A DNA stretch of 64,000 nucleotides from Shewanella gelidimarina (lineage in GTDB: Bacteria > Pseudomonadota > Gammaproteobacteria > Enterobacterales > Shewanellaceae): assembly GCF_023283945.1 (NCBI RefSeq), contig NZ_JAKIKW010000005.1, positions 62,001 through 126,000 of the forward strand, in the 5' to 3' direction. Below the pieces are notes generated by a model. That model was not told where the DNA came from, did no database searches, and saw only the letters and a program-made list of their open reading frames with translations. The first letter of the stretch is position 1, and every line of letters starts with the position of its first letter. Below are positions 29,460 to 40,132 of this stretch, in pieces. The position numbers and the translations under genes were made by a program.

Positions 29460-30071
29460 TTATGACATTGCTTCACGAACAGGTCGGAAACTCTTACGGT
29501 GTTCAGCTAACACGCCATGTTTGGCTAAAGCCTCAAAATGCACCTTCGTTGGATAACCTTTGTGCTTTTCAAAGCCATATTCTGGATGTTGAGCAGCGAG
29601 CACTTCCATCTCTCGATCGCGCACAACTTTTGCAATAATCGATGCTGCACTGATTGCATCAATGAGGCCATCACCTTTGATGATGGCGTGGCTCTGCACG
29701 CCAAAATCTGGCGTACGATTCCCATCGACTAATACTGAAGAGGGTTTAATCGTTAGCCCAGCTACTGCACGCTGCATTGCCAACATGGTTGCGTGTAAGA
29801 TATTAAGCTCATCTATCTCAACAGGTGATGCAGAACCGATAGAGATACTTAACGCTTTTTGCTGGATCTCAACGAACAATAACTCACGCTTTTTCTCTGA
29901 TAGCTTTTTAGAATCGTTAAGCCCTGTGATTGGGTTATTAGGATCGAGTATGACTGCGGCAGTCACAACATTACCCACTAATGGACCACGACCCACTTCA
30001 TCGACTCCGGCGTACTGTCCAATACAGAGTTGGGTGATTTGCTCAGGGGTAATCTCTTTTATAACAGCCAT
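29460..30071 (-). CDS. rnhB: Ribonuclease HII
   Basis: Cleaves RNA in RNA-DNA hybrids and starts removal of single ribonucleotides misincorporated into DNA; 203 residues. The active-site Asp24-Glu25 lie in [24 protein letters not shown] follows, and further acidic residues lie in [11 protein letters not shown] and [12 protein letters not shown]. The ATG overlaps the lpxB stop (TAATG), so translation is coupled. The order lpxB-rnhB-dnaE is the conserved gammaproteobacterial one. Confidence 0.97.
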   Translation of the reverse strand: MAVIKEITPEQITQLCIGQYAGVDEVGRGPLVGNVVTAAVILDPNNPITGLNDSKKLSEKKRELLFVEIQQKALSISIGSASPVEIDELNILHATMLAMQRAVAGLTIKPSSVLVDGNRTPDFGVQSHAIIKGDGLIDAISAASIIAKVVRDREMEVLAAQHPEYGFEKHKGYPTKVHFEALAKHGVLAEHRKSFRPVREAMS

Positions 30072-31240
30072 TATGTTGGCTCCTCAACTAATTCAACAGT
30101 CTCAACTAATTTAATCACCGCATCTGCTGCGCGAGCGCTAGCATCGCGTCTTATCGACTTATGCATCGCCATAAATCGGTCATGTAATGGAGTGAAATCG
30201 CTATCAAGTTGCACAGAGACGGCATCTGCAATTTTTTCGGGAGTACAATCAGCTTGAATAAGCTCTTCAACTACATCATCATCAGCGAGTAAATTAGGCA
30301 GCGAATAACGCTTTGTTAGCATCATTCCTTTGGCGATTTTATAGGTAATAGGGCTAACACGATAAGCGACCACCATAGGTCTTTTAACTAACATCGCTTC
30401 GAGTGTTGCTGTGCCTGAAGCCAGTAGAATACAATCTGCTGCTGCCATGACCTCTCGAGAATGACCTTCAATTAAATCGATCTCTAGATCCGGCGCATGA
30501 ATGCTCAGCGCTAATTCAAACTGCTCTCGTCGCTTCTGGTTGACAAGAGGCGTGACAAATTTAAGATCAGGATAACGCTGCTTAATTAAATTTGCAGCTT
30601 TAACAAATGGTTCGGCTAACTGTTTTAGCTCCCCGCCGCGGCTACCGGGTAAGACGGCCAAATACTCAGCATCTTGATCGAGTCCAAGTAACGTTCTCGC
30701 ATCCGCTTTGTTACTTTCTAGCGCAATATCATCAGCAAGCGTATGACCCACAAACGTACAAGGAACGTCATGTTTATCATAGAAGGCTTTTTCAAAAGGC
30801 AGCAAAGACAACACCATATCGGTGGCCTTGGCGATTTTAAAAATCCGCTTTGGTCGCCAAGCCCATACTGACGGACTGACATAATGAACGGTTTTAAGAC
30901 CACGTTGTTTAAGCTTTAACTCAAGGCCGATATTAAAATCTGGGGCATCGATACCAATAAAACAGTCAGGTTGGATCTGCATCAACTCATCAATTAGCGT
31001 CGCCCGTACTTTAAGAAGCCGGGGTAGACGTGACAGCACTTCAACGATCCCCATGACCGCTAACTCTTCATAAGAAAAAAGAGACTCAAAGCCTAATGCA
31101 CCCATACGCGGACCACCGATCCCGACAAATCGAGCATCTGGATAGCTTTTTTGAAGCGCCTTAATCAAGCCAGCACCAAGGATATCACCCGAGATTTCTC
31201 CGGCGACCATGGCAAATATACGAGGAGTGTTTATGCTCAT
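30071..31240 (-). CDS. lpxB: Lipid-A-disaccharide synthase
   Basis: Peripheral inner-membrane GT-B glycosyltransferase that joins UDP-2,3-diacylglucosamine and lipid X to form the lipid A disaccharide; 389 residues. Typical segments: [18 protein letters not shown] at the N-terminus, [64 protein letters not shown], and [24 protein letters not shown] near 280. A terminator-like hairpin separates it from lpxA, so it may need read-through or its own promoter. Translationally coupled to rnhB. Confidence 0.97.
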   Translation of the reverse strand: MSINTPRIFAMVAGEISGDILGAGLIKALQKSYPDARFVGIGGPRMGALGFESLFSYEELAVMGIVEVLSRLPRLLKVRATLIDELMQIQPDCFIGIDAPDFNIGLELKLKQRGLKTVHYVSPSVWAWRPKRIFKIAKATDMVLSLLPFEKAFYDKHDVPCTFVGHTLADDIALESNKADARTLLGLDQDAEYLAVLPGSRGGELKQLAEPFVKAANLIKQRYPDLKFVTPLVNQKRREQFELALSIHAPDLEIDLIEGHSREVMAAADCILLASGTATLEAMLVKRPMVVAYRVSPITYKIAKGMMLTKRYSLPNLLADDDVVEELIQADCTPEKIADAVSVQLDSDFTPLHDRFMAMHKSIRRDASARAADAVIKLVETVELVEEPT

Positions 31241-31271
31241 AGAGAAGAGTCTATTTTGATGATTAATGACA

Positions 31272-31303
31272 AAGAAAAAACCCGTTGAATGATAACGGGT
31301 TCT
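31272..31303 (-). terminator. Terminator-like hairpin between lpxA and lpxB
   Basis: Minus strand: GAACCCGTT and AACGGGTT pair around ATCATTC and are followed by TTTTTTCTTTG. The structure has every hallmark of an intrinsic terminator but lies inside the conserved lpx cluster. Confidence 0.75.
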
Positions 31304-31312
31304 TATTTAGTG

Positions 31313-32083
31313 CTATCGAACAATGCCTCGGGTCGAGGACGCAATAAAGTCAACCAACAGTTTAACTTGTTCATCGTCAACCGCGGCCTCCTTTAGTTGT
31401 TCTACCGCTTCTTCAACGGTTAAACCATTGCGATACAGCGTTTTATATGCACGGCGAACAGCAAGCTGAGATTCTTTAGCGAACCCACGGCGTTTAAGCC
31501 CTTCACTATTCAACCCTCTTGGTACAGCGGGTTGACCTGAAGCCATCACAAAAGGCGGCACATCATTAAGAACCAATGAGTAACCCGCCGTAAATGCATG
31601 ATCACCAATATGCACAAACTGATGCACACCCGTCATGCCACCAAGAATAACCCAGTCACCGACATGTACATGGCCAGCAATTGAAGCATTATTAGCCATA
31701 ATCACATTATTACCTACCACACAGTCATGCGCGATATGCACATAAGCCATGAACAGGTTATCTGAACCAATACGTGTTTCCCAATTATCTTGAGTCGTAC
31801 CACGATGTATCGTTACTGATTCACGGATCACATTGTTGTCACCAATGATAAGACGGGTTGCTTCACCCGCAAACTTCTTATCTTGGCAATCTTCACCCAC
31901 TGAGGCAAATTGATAAAACTTGTTACCTTTGCCGATAACAGTTGGGCCTTTCACCACAACGTGGGAACTAAACCAACAGTCGTCACCGACTTCAACGTCT
32001 GCGCCAATATAAGTCCAAGGACCGATGGTGACATTGTTGCCAATCTTGGCATCTGGATGGATATAAGCTAATTTATCGATCAC
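31313..32083 (-). CDS. lpxA: UDP-N-acetylglucosamine O-acyltransferase
   Basis: First lipid A enzyme: transfers a 3-hydroxyacyl chain from ACP to the 3-OH of UDP-GlcNAc. 256 residues. Left-handed parallel beta-helix hexapeptides run from about residue 8 to 185 ([20 protein letters not shown] and onward), with the catalytic His119 in [11 protein letters not shown] and the conserved IHRGT. The C-terminal helices include [12 protein letters not shown] and STRGIVR, as in E. coli LpxA. The start is GTG within a four-base overlap with fabZ (GTGA), indicating coupling. Confidence 0.97.
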   Translation of the reverse strand: MIDKLAYIHPDAKIGNNVTIGPWTYIGADVEVGDDCWFSSHVVVKGPTVIGKGNKFYQFASVGEDCQDKKFAGEATRLIIGDNNVIRESVTIHRGTTQDNWETRIGSDNLFMAYVHIAHDCVVGNNVIMANNASIAGHVHVGDWVILGGMTGVHQFVHIGDHAFTAGYSLVLNDVPPFVMASGQPAVPRGLNSEGLKRRGFAKESQLAVRRAYKTLYRNGLTVEEAVEQLKEAAVDDEQVKLLVDFIASSTRGIVR

Positions 32084-32541
32084 TTCGAAATCTCTCTACG
32101 AGCACACATAATTTCGGCGGTACAAACAACTACGCCATCCACTTTGGCTTCACCGGTAAAAACGCCGATCCCACGACGCTCTTTAATCATTTTCACTTCA
32201 AAATGCAGCTGATCGCCTGGTTCAACAACACGCTTGAAACGTGCTTTGTCGATACCGGCGAAATAGTATAGTGCATCAGTAGAAGGTTCATCGCTGAACG
32301 TCTTGAATGCTAAAAGACCTGTAGCTTGCGCCATTGCTTCTAAAATCAATACGCCTGGCATCACTGGCTGAACCGGGAAATGTCCCTGAAAAAATGGCTC
32401 ATTAATAGTGACGTTTTTGATAGCATGTAAGGTTTCACCCGGAGTAAAATCCAACACTCTATCAATCAATAAAAACGGATACCTGTGCGGTAAAAACTTT
32501 AGGATCTCTTTGATATCCATTGTATTCAATTGATTTGACAC
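32080..32541 (-). CDS. fabZ: 3-hydroxyacyl-[acyl-carrier-protein] dehydratase
   Basis: Hot-dog-fold dehydratase of type II fatty acid synthesis, making trans-2-enoyl-ACP; 153 residues. Active-site His54 and Glu68 sit in [20 protein letters not shown], preceded by [17 protein letters not shown] at 32541 with AAGGA about nine bases upstream is the chosen start; an in-frame ATG at 32520 is the alternative. It lies between lpxD and lpxA, the standard arrangement linking fatty acid and lipid A synthesis. Confidence 0.96.
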   Translation of the reverse strand: MSNQLNTMDIKEILKFLPHRYPFLLIDRVLDFTPGETLHAIKNVTINEPFFQGHFPVQPVMPGVLILEAMAQATGLLAFKTFSDEPSTDALYYFAGIDKARFKRVVEPGDQLHFEVKMIKERRGIGVFTGEAKVDGVVVCTAEIMCARREISK

Positions 32542-32580
32542 GAAACTTATTCCTTAACCTGCCCAAGGCAGCTAATCATT

Positions 32581-33597
32581 TTACTTTACGTTTTTCTCTA
32601 GCGTCTTAACGCGCTGAAAAAGCCCATCAAGCTGTCTAAAGCGAACTGTGTTTTTACGCCACACCTTGTTATCCATGGCAACGGTCGCTGAAGAATAGAC
32701 TCCACGCTCACGGATAATACTGGTAATATTCGTGCTGCCAGTAATATGGACACCATCACAAATACTCAAATGACCTGAAATTGCACAATTACCACCAATA
32801 ATACAATGTTTACCAATGGTGACACTACCTGCAACAACGGTACATCCCGCAATCGCGGTATTTGCACCAATAATATCATTGTGTGCAATTTGGACTTGGT
32901 TATCTAAAATAACCCCATCATGAATTTCTGTATGCTCTATTGCACCACGGTCAACGGTCGTATTAGCACCGATCTCAACTCGATCACCAATGCGTACACC
33001 GCCCGTTTGTGGAATTTTAATCCACTGGCCGCGCTCATTAGCATAACCAAATCCATCAGAGCCTAATATAGCCCCCGAATGAATGATGCAGTCTTGGCCT
33101 AAGTGCACATTATGGTAAACAGTTACGTTAGCCCATAATAAGGTGTTAGAGCCAATAATACTGTCTTGACCAATCACGCTTCCGGCGCCGACTTGCACAT
33201 TATTCCCAAGAACAACATTGTCACCAATAACCGCATTAGCACCAATCGCAACGTCATCCCCTAGCATAGCAGAAGCTGCAATTTGTGCTGAAGGGTGGAT
33301 ATTTTCAGCCGCCTTGGGAGTGGTATCGAGAAGTTGTGCAATGCGCGCAAAACCAACATAAGGGTCTTTAAGTAAGATGGCATTGCCGTTAAAACCTTCG
33401 GCATCTGTAGGCGTCATCAAGATCGCCGACGCAGCCGTTGTTTCCAGCTGCGAGCGATATTTTGCATTCGCCAAAAAAGAGATTTGACCTAAACCTGCAC
33501 CGTCCAAAGTGCCGACAGTTGAAATTTCAACTGAATCGTCACCTTGAACATCTGCATTTAAATGGTCAGCCAGTACTCTTAAAGTATAGCTTTTCAT
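32581..33597 (-). CDS. lpxD: UDP-3-O-(3-hydroxyacyl)glucosamine N-acyltransferase
   Basis: Third lipid A enzyme: adds the N-linked 3-hydroxyacyl chain to UDP-3-O-acylglucosamine. 338 residues (E. coli 341). The N-terminal uridine-binding domain includes ISFLANAKYRSQL. A long left-handed beta-helix of hexapeptides (about 100-290) has the catalytic-His region QIAHNDIIG and the VDRGAIEHTEI turn. A C-terminal helix (FRQLDGLFQRVKTLEKN) follows. It starts four bases after skp and is followed by fabZ after about 40. Confidence 0.96.
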   Translation of the reverse strand: MKSYTLRVLADHLNADVQGDDSVEISTVGTLDGAGLGQISFLANAKYRSQLETTAASAILMTPTDAEGFNGNAILLKDPYVGFARIAQLLDTTPKAAENIHPSAQIAASAMLGDDVAIGANAVIGDNVVLGNNVQVGAGSVIGQDSIIGSNTLLWANVTVYHNVHLGQDCIIHSGAILGSDGFGYANERGQWIKIPQTGGVRIGDRVEIGANTTVDRGAIEHTEIHDGVILDNQVQIAHNDIIGANTAIAGCTVVAGSVTIGKHCIIGGNCAISGHLSICDGVHITGSTNITSIIRERGVYSSATVAMDNKVWRKNTVRFRQLDGLFQRVKTLEKNVK

Positions 33598-33601
33598 CTA
33601 T

Positions 33602-34108
33602 TTACTTGCCTTTACCGAGTGCTTCAACAACCTTGTTGCTGATATCAGCAGATGGCTTAACGTAGATAACTGCGCCACGTTGTAACACCATGTCATACTG
33701 TTCTTTTTCAGCAATGGTGTTGATTGTCTTTTGAACTTCAAGTAACAGCTTATTTTGCTCTTCACCGTTACGACGACGCATATCTTCGTCCAACGCTTTA
33801 CCTTTAAGTTGTAACTCAGCCTTCATTGATTCCATCTTACGAACCATATCAGTCTTCTGAGAGTCACTCATTAATGCTGCATCACGTTGTTGTTTTTCAA
33901 GCAAACCACGTAACTCTTCTTGCATTTTTTGTACTGCGGCAACACGGTCACCAAATTCAGCTTTCAAGGTTTCGTTAACCTGTTCGCGCTGAGGTAGTTG
34001 CTCAAATACAGCCTGCATATCAACTACTGCGATTTTTTCAGCGTGCGCTGCTAGTGGTGCACCTAAAAGAACCAATACCATCATTGCGCGATTTAACATC
34101 TTATTCAA
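33602..34108 (-). CDS. skp: Periplasmic chaperone Skp/OmpH
   Basis: Trimeric periplasmic chaperone that carries unfolded outer-membrane proteins toward BAM; 168 residues. A signal peptide (MMVLVLLGAPLAAHA) is followed by KIAVVDMQAVFEQLPQREQV and a long charged coiled-coil arm (about 45-125), ending in a beta strand region (YDMVLQRGAVIYVKPSADIS). The start is TTG at 34108: AAAGGAG ends six bases before it. The first in-frame ATG (34099) would be 15 bases away. Located between bamA and lpxD as in other gammaproteobacteria. Confidence 0.95.
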   Translation of the reverse strand: MNKMLNRAMMVLVLLGAPLAAHAEKIAVVDMQAVFEQLPQREQVNETLKAEFGDRVAAVQKMQEELRGLLEKQQRDAALMSDSQKTDMVRKMESMKAELQLKGKALDEDMRRRNGEEQNKLLLEVQKTINTIAEKEQYDMVLQRGAVIYVKPSADISNKVVEALGKGK

Positions 34109-34158
34109 AACATACTCCTTTATCTCAGCAAAACTTGCCGATTACATTTAAATTATTT

Positions 34159-36642
34159 TTAGAAAGTTTTACCAATATTGAATGAGAAGATCTCTGTTTC
34201 ATCATCCTCATACTCCTTGATTGGCCATGCAAGACTAAACACCATAGGTCCCATCGGTGATAACCATTGCACGCTCATACCCCAAGAGGCACGAATACGA
34301 TTCGGATCGCTATAATCTTCAAGTTTATCAAACTCTTCAACAGGAAGATAACGATACGACTCATAGTCAAACTCAGTATCCCATACGTTACCCGCATCCA
34401 CAAAGAAGCTTGTGCGTACCGAGTTGGTATACGCTTCATCTAAGAATGGCGTAGGGACAATTAATTCTAAACTGGCTGTCGCAATCGCATTACCACCGAT
34501 TGAGCGACCCGAGCTAACTTGAATTTGATTTGGATCACCGGGTAATGAACAACCACTACCTGATGGATCTGGCGAACAAGGCTCACTGCCACGGTAAAGG
34601 TAGAAAGAACGAGGACCTACCGAATTCGATTTAAAGCCACGTAATGAACTACTTCCGCCTGAGTAATAGTTTTCCCAGAACGGCAGGATTTGGTCGTTAT
34701 TATTAAACTCACCATAACCGTTACCATAACCTAAACGACCACGTGCCAACACGACGAAACTCTGGCTTCGATTAATTGGAAAGTAGAAGTTAGTATCAAA
34801 ATCGGCTTTAAAATATTGTAGATCAGAACCAGGAACCGTCATTTTACCATTTAGGCGTTGCGATGAACCGTCTGATGGAAAAGTACCACGGTTCAAGTTA
34901 CTACGTGACCAACCTAGGTTCATCTCAAAGTTATCGAAACTCAATCCAGCATTTGGATCTTCCGAGTCACGGTAAATATCATAGAAACGAATGGCTTGCT
35001 CGTATGCAGAAATCTCTGAAATTTCGTTATGACGATAACCAATACCACCGTTTATGCGGTTATATTCATTAATAGGGAAGCCTGAGTTTAATGAAATACC
35101 ATAGGAGCTGTTTTTATAGGCTTCAAGGTTAGCTTCATCGGCATCAAACTCACTCCAATAAATACTTCCACCGAGGCTGACGCCATCTTTAGTAAAGTAA
35201 GGGTCGGTAAATGACAGGTTAACGTTCTTAGAATACTTGTTGGTATTCAAGTTAATACCCGCTTGATTACCTGTTCCTAAGAAGTTGCTTTGCTGCACAC
35301 CAAACTGCAAGCTAAGACCCGATTCAGTACCGTAACCAACACCAGCGTTAAACGAGCCTGATGGCTGCTCTTTAACGTTAAATGCGACATCGACTAAATC
35401 GTCAGTACCTGGAACTTGTACCGTTTCTGTATCTACGGTCTCAAAGTAACCCAAACGGTTAAGGTTAGACTTTGATAACTCAACCTGAGCTGAGTTTAAC
35501 CAAGCACCTTCCATTTGACGCAATTGACGACGCATCACTTCATCTTTAGTAACTGTGTTACCAGTGAAGTTAATATTACGCACGTAAACACGTTTACCCG
35601 GTTTAACATTGATGTTTAACGTCACTTCTTTTGTTTCGTCATCAATCTCAGGGTAAGTCTTCACTTCTGGGTAAGCGTAACCATAACGGCCAAGATATTT
35701 ACCGTACATCTCTTCGGTAAATGTCACATCGCCACCGTTATACATATCGCCTTCTTTGATAGGTAAAATGGTTTGAAGTAACTCTTCGCGCCCCATCAAA
35801 TCGCCAGTTAAGTTAACTTCTTTAACTTTATACTGTTCGCCTTCATCAACATTAATAGTGATATAAAGACCTTTACGGTCTGGCGTCATGGCTACCTGAG
35901 TTGAAGTCACATCAAATCGAATATAACCACGGTTCTGATAATAGGTTTTAATGGTTTCTAAATCGGCTTGTAGCTTCTGCTTCTGATAACGACGTTCGCC
36001 AAACAGATCCCACCACGCAACGTAATCTTTAAGCTCAAGCATACCAATAAGCTCTTCATCGCTAAATTCGCTATTACCAACGACGTTGATTTGACGAATT
36101 TCGGCGGCAAGCCCTTCGGTAAACGTAAACTTAAGTTCGACGCGATTACGCGGTAGATTTACAATTTCCGCTTTGACTTTAGCGCCGTACTTACCAACGC
36201 CATAATAAAAGTCTTGTAGACCTTTTTCGATGCCAGATAGCATGGTGCGGTCGAGCGACTCACCAATCTTAACACCGGAACCGTCAAGGCTTTCTTGCAA
36301 CTGTTCATCTTTAATATCTTTGTTACCTTCAAAGGTAACAGAGCTAATTGTCGGTCTTTCGGTGACTTTCACCACCAAAACATTACCGTCGCGTAACACT
36401 TCAATTTTTTCGAAGTTAGTTGACGCGTACAAGCTCTTAATCGCTTGCTGCAATTTTAATTGATCAACAGTGTCACCTACCTTAACAGGTAGATTTAGCA
36501 AAGCTGCACCAAGTGCGACTCGCTGTAAACCTTCAACTTGGATATCAGTTACTTCAAAAGGTTGGAATGTATCTGCCCAACCGTTCCCTGAAAAAGACGC
36601 TCCGACTAATAACATCGAGGCAAAAATTTTATTCAATCTCAT
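34159..36642 (-). CDS. bamA: Outer membrane protein assembly factor BamA
   Basis: Central Omp85 component of the BAM complex that inserts beta-barrel proteins; 827 residues. Signal peptide to about residue 23 (ending GNGWA), five POTRA domains to about 430 (first one FEVTDIQVEGLQRVALGAAL), then a 16-strand C-terminal barrel with the lid motif SSSLRGFKSNS near 675 and terminal Phe (SFNIGKTF). An extracellular segment near 690-715 (SEPCSPDPSGSGCSLPG) contains a cysteine pair, as in loop 6 of other BamA proteins. Preceded by rseP and followed by skp. Confidence 0.97.
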   Translation of the reverse strand: MRLNKIFASMLLVGASFSGNGWADTFQPFEVTDIQVEGLQRVALGAALLNLPVKVGDTVDQLKLQQAIKSLYASTNFEKIEVLRDGNVLVVKVTERPTISSVTFEGNKDIKDEQLQESLDGSGVKIGESLDRTMLSGIEKGLQDFYYGVGKYGAKVKAEIVNLPRNRVELKFTFTEGLAAEIRQINVVGNSEFSDEELIGMLELKDYVAWWDLFGERRYQKQKLQADLETIKTYYQNRGYIRFDVTSTQVAMTPDRKGLYITINVDEGEQYKVKEVNLTGDLMGREELLQTILPIKEGDMYNGGDVTFTEEMYGKYLGRYGYAYPEVKTYPEIDDETKEVTLNINVKPGKRVYVRNINFTGNTVTKDEVMRRQLRQMEGAWLNSAQVELSKSNLNRLGYFETVDTETVQVPGTDDLVDVAFNVKEQPSGSFNAGVGYGTESGLSLQFGVQQSNFLGTGNQAGINLNTNKYSKNVNLSFTDPYFTKDGVSLGGSIYWSEFDADEANLEAYKNSSYGISLNSGFPINEYNRINGGIGYRHNEISEISAYEQAIRFYDIYRDSEDPNAGLSFDNFEMNLGWSRSNLNRGTFPSDGSSQRLNGKMTVPGSDLQYFKADFDTNFYFPINRSQSFVVLARGRLGYGNGYGEFNNNDQILPFWENYYSGGSSSLRGFKSNSVGPRSFYLYRGSEPCSPDPSGSGCSLPGDPNQIQVSSGRSIGGNAIATASLELIVPTPFLDEAYTNSVRTSFFVDAGNVWDTEFDYESYRYLPVEEFDKLEDYSDPNRIRASWGMSVQWLSPMGPMVFSLAWPIKEYEDDETEIFSFNIGKTF

Positions 36643-36673
36643 AGAGCACTTCTAATTATTTGTCTGTCCTTGA

Positions 36674-38044
36674 TCAGAGTCGGGAAAAGTCATTGAAGAG
36701 CGCTACACTCATCAACATCAACAGCAAAGCTGCCCCAATTCTGAATCCAATTTCCTGAACCTTTTCAGGTACAGGCCTGCCTGTAATCACTTCAACGAAG
36801 TAATACAAAAGGTGTCCTCCATCTAGCACTGGCAAAGGCAAAAGATTAATAATGCCTAAGTTCACGCTAATCAAAGCAAGAAAACCTAAAAAGTAAACCA
36901 ATCCGACATTAGCACTATTTCCCGCACCTTGTGCAATAGAAATAGGCCCACTCAGATTTTTAACCGAAATATCACCAGTTAATAACTTGCCGATCATCTT
37001 AATGCTGACGGAGACAAGTTGCCATGTTTTATCCACTGCAATTGGAAAAGAGTCTATAAACCCATATTCCAGTTGTAACTTCATGTTTTCTGGCCAAGGT
37101 TCAGATGTGGGAGCAACCCCAATCACACCTTCAATTTGACCAGCAGCGTTTTCACGTGACTTAGGTGTCACCTTTAGTGTTAGCTGCTCGCCATCTCTTC
37201 TCACCGTGAGATCGATACTTTTATTTGCTGATTGCTGAATTAGGTTAACAAATTGTGGCCACTCGGTATACCGCTCACCATCAACAGCAACTAATATATC
37301 GCCCACTTCAATGCCGGCAAGCCCTGCGGCTCCATCTTCACTAACTAACGCCAGTGTTGGTAAAATTTGTGGACGGTACATCCCCAAACCAATAGCCGTT
37401 ATCGGTAATTCTTTTTCTGGATCGAATGTCCACTCACTCGTGTCTAAAGTGTATTCTTGCTCCCCTGAACGACTGCCTTCTAGGCGACTTAGCGGTGCAA
37501 CAGAAATGTTGACTTGCTTATCGCCTATGTGACCAGCAAGTGCGAGATTAACTTCTTCCCAGTCCTTAACTTTTTGTCCGCCGACAGACAGCACTTGTAA
37601 CGGCTCTTTTACAATGATTTGTGCGGCTGGAGAGCCTACTATCGTAGAGTCAATGATCGGTTTAATTGCCGGTACGCCAATAAGATACATGGCATAGAGT
37701 GCGATAATGGCGAATATGAAGTTTGCTATTGGGCCTGCACTGACAATAGCAATGCGTTGCCAAACATTTTTGCGGTTAAAGGCTTGATCTTTTAACGCTT
37801 CAGGCACGTCATCGACACGCTCATCAAGCATTTTTACGTAGCCACCAAGAGGGATCATTGCTAACACATATTCAGTGCCATCTTTACCCGTTCGGCGAAA
37901 AATCGCTTTACCAAAGCCAATTGAAAAGCGCTCTACTTTAACGCCACATTTTCTAGCCACCCAAAAATGACCATACTCATGTGCGGCGATTAAAATACCA
38001 AGTGCAACAATAAAAGAACCTAGGTTCCAAAAAAAATCTATCAT
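36674..38044 (-). CDS. rseP: Regulator of sigma-E protease RseP (site-2 metalloprotease)
   Basis: Inner-membrane zinc protease that cuts the anti-sigma factor RseA in its membrane segment, releasing sigma-E during envelope stress; 456 residues. Zinc motif HEYGH at residues 22-26, third ligand in LPVLDGGHLLYY near 400, and two periplasmic PDZ domains between them (second with AGLAGIEVGDILVAVDGERY). Typical helices flank them. Placement directly upstream of bamA, its functional partner in envelope homeostasis, is conserved. Confidence 0.96.
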   Translation of the reverse strand: MIDFFWNLGSFIVALGILIAAHEYGHFWVARKCGVKVERFSIGFGKAIFRRTGKDGTEYVLAMIPLGGYVKMLDERVDDVPEALKDQAFNRKNVWQRIAIVSAGPIANFIFAIIALYAMYLIGVPAIKPIIDSTIVGSPAAQIIVKEPLQVLSVGGQKVKDWEEVNLALAGHIGDKQVNISVAPLSRLEGSRSGEQEYTLDTSEWTFDPEKELPITAIGLGMYRPQILPTLALVSEDGAAGLAGIEVGDILVAVDGERYTEWPQFVNLIQQSANKSIDLTVRRDGEQLTLKVTPKSRENAAGQIEGVIGVAPTSEPWPENMKLQLEYGFIDSFPIAVDKTWQLVSVSIKMIGKLLTGDISVKNLSGPISIAQGAGNSANVGLVYFLGFLALISVNLGIINLLPLPVLDGGHLLYYFVEVITGRPVPEKVQEIGFRIGAALLLMLMSVALFNDFSRL

Positions 38045-38058
38045 TCCCTTCCTTTGAA

Positions 38059-39249
38059 CTAAATGAGCTTGCTAACCGCTTCGAATGCATATCGACGAGA
38101 CTGACTATCGAGCGCCATAATATCGTCAATATTGGTTAATGAATCAGCTGTTACTTGCTTTAAGCTCTGTTCATTGATGATTGCTATATCAGTAAAACGT
38201 ATCTTGCCATCTAAAAATGCTTGCACTGCAATTTCATTGGCAGCATTTATCACTGTTGTCGCTTCTTGTCCTTGATGACAAGCCTCTATCGCTAACGCCA
38301 AACAAGGGAAACGATTAAAATCAGGTTCTAAGAAGCTTAACTGTCCGACTTTGAAAAAGTCTAAAGGTTCAACTCCTGAGTTAATTCTCTGTGGAAAAGA
38401 CATACAATGAGCAATCGGTGTCCGCATATCTGGGTTACCCAATTGCGCGATAACTGAGCCATCACGGTACTGCACCATAGAGTGAATAAGACTTTGTGGA
38501 TGAATAACCACTTTTATCTGATCGGCACGAGCATTAAACAGCCAACGTGCTTCTATATATTCCAAGCCTTTATTCATCATGCTCGCTGAGTCGACAGAAA
38601 TCTTCCGCCCCATCGACCAATTAGGATGTTTACAAGCTTGCGCCGGCGTCATCGATGAGAGTGTTGAAAGTTCAGATGTCAAAAAAGGTCCACCGGACCC
38701 TGTTAGCAAAATGTGTGACACACCTGCATCATTTAAATCACATCGACCAATCTCAAGCTGAGTGCGTTCAGATAAACATTGGAAAATGGCATTGTGTTCA
38801 CTATCGACGGGTAAGACTTGTGCGCCAGATGTTTGCATCGCGTTAATAAAGAGTTCACCAGACATCACCAGTGACTCTTTATTCGCCAGTAAAACTCGCT
38901 TACCGGCTTTAACCGCAGCGAGGGTTGACGGCAATCCTGCCGCGCCGACAATTGCCGCCATGACAGTATCAACTTCAGCGCTGCTCACAAGTGAAAAAAG
39001 CTCATTTTCGCCTGTTGTCACTTCAACGGCTAAATGGCTGGGTAGCTGCTGTTTAAGCTGACTAGCGGCTTTGGCATCGACCATATGGGCAACCTTAGGG
39101 CGATGCTTAATACAAATCTCAAGCATTTTTTCTACATTGGTATTCGCTACTAATGCAAATACACAATATTGCTCTGGATTCGCCTCTACAACGCTTAACG
39201 TGCTAGCACCAATAGATCCTGTCGCGCCTAAAATCACCATATTTTGCAT
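38059..39249 (-). CDS. dxr: 1-deoxy-D-xylulose 5-phosphate reductoisomerase
   Basis: Second enzyme of the MEP isoprenoid pathway: DXP to MEP with NADPH and a divalent metal. 396 residues. The NADPH-binding [14 protein letters not shown] is at the N-terminus, [15 protein letters not shown] near 117, the metal-binding region [13 protein letters not shown] near 147, the flexible-loop [20 protein letters not shown] near 205, and the catalytic domain [13 protein letters not shown] next. Five bases downstream of cdsA and 14 upstream of rseP, clearly one operon. Confidence 0.97.
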   Translation of the reverse strand: MQNMVILGATGSIGASTLSVVEANPEQYCVFALVANTNVEKMLEICIKHRPKVAHMVDAKAASQLKQQLPSHLAVEVTTGENELFSLVSSAEVDTVMAAIVGAAGLPSTLAAVKAGKRVLLANKESLVMSGELFINAMQTSGAQVLPVDSEHNAIFQCLSERTQLEIGRCDLNDAGVSHILLTGSGGPFLTSELSTLSSMTPAQACKHPNWSMGRKISVDSASMMNKGLEYIEARWLFNARADQIKVVIHPQSLIHSMVQYRDGSVIAQLGNPDMRTPIAHCMSFPQRINSGVEPLDFFKVGQLSFLEPDFNRFPCLALAIEACHQGQEATTVINAANEIAVQAFLDGKIRFTDIAIINEQSLKQVTADSLTNIDDIMALDSQSRRYAFEAVSKLI

Positions 39250-39253
39250 ATAG

Positions 39254-40111
39254 TTACATCCAAAAAGCTATATAAATTAAGGTAAATACTGGTAACGCGG
39301 CAGTTAAGCTATCGATGCGATCTAATATGCCACCATGACCCGGTAAAATCGTACCAGAGTCCTTGATGTTAGCGACTCGCTTAAACATGCTTTCAGATAG
39401 GTCACCAACGGCCGAGGCAATCGCTGTAAATAAAGTCACTGCGATCAATAGGCCTAGCTCTTGTTCAGGCGAGAAATACATTACGCCTGCCACAATCACC
39501 ATGGTTGTTGCGAGTCCACCTAATAAACCTTCAATGGTTTTAGCGGGACTAACATTGGGCATTAGCTTTCGCTTACCGAAGGCCTTACCTGCAAAATAAG
39601 CACCAGAATCAGTAGCCCAAACAACTAACATCACCAGAAACACTAGCGTGCCGCCGTAGTATGGCGATGCTTCAGTGCTTAACGCCTTAAGAGACAGTAA
39701 AGAAACAAAACATGGAATTAAGGTAAGCTGACCGAACATTGATTTAAGCATGTGGCTCTTTTTCCAGAACCCAGCACCTCGTGGATAGGTAATCACCATC
39801 ATAAATGAGATAAACCACCACAGACCGCCCATCGCTATCACCCCTAAAAATATCGGGTGCATCATGCCTCTAACCCATATTTCGTCAGCGGGCACCATAA
39901 TATTAAGCGCGATAAGCAACACACCAATGGTGATGGTAAAGCTCCATTGAGTCATTTCACACTGACTATCAATGATGCGGCCCCATTCCTTACCGGCAAT
40001 GAGAAAAACGCCCAATAGTGCCCACGAAAAGTACTCAGTTGGCAAACCAAATATGGCGCCAAAAACCAAGGGGATTAACCATATTGCTGTTATTATTCGT
40101 TGTTTTAGCAA
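39254..40111 (-). CDS. cdsA: Phosphatidate cytidylyltransferase
   Basis: Integral membrane enzyme forming CDP-diacylglycerol from phosphatidic acid and CTP, the precursor of all phospholipids; 285 residues. About eight hydrophobic helices. The CTP_transf_1 signature region is visible as [21 protein letters not shown] and [12 protein letters not shown] near 165-195, and [21 protein letters not shown] followed by [12 protein letters not shown] near the C-terminus. Sits between uppS and dxr, the normal order. Confidence 0.96.
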   Translation of the reverse strand: MLKQRIITAIWLIPLVFGAIFGLPTEYFSWALLGVFLIAGKEWGRIIDSQCEMTQWSFTITIGVLLIALNIMVPADEIWVRGMMHPIFLGVIAMGGLWWFISFMMVITYPRGAGFWKKSHMLKSMFGQLTLIPCFVSLLSLKALSTEASPYYGGTLVFLVMLVVWATDSGAYFAGKAFGKRKLMPNVSPAKTIEGLLGGLATTMVIVAGVMYFSPEQELGLLIAVTLFTAIASAVGDLSESMFKRVANIKDSGTILPGHGGILDRIDSLTAALPVFTLIYIAFWM

Positions 40112-40132
40112 AAAACTTCCCTCATTTTATTA

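Noticed and set aside
29662-30114. 150-codon plus-strand frame over rnhB
   Set aside because: Shadow of rnhB in the opposite strand; no independent signal of translation or homology.
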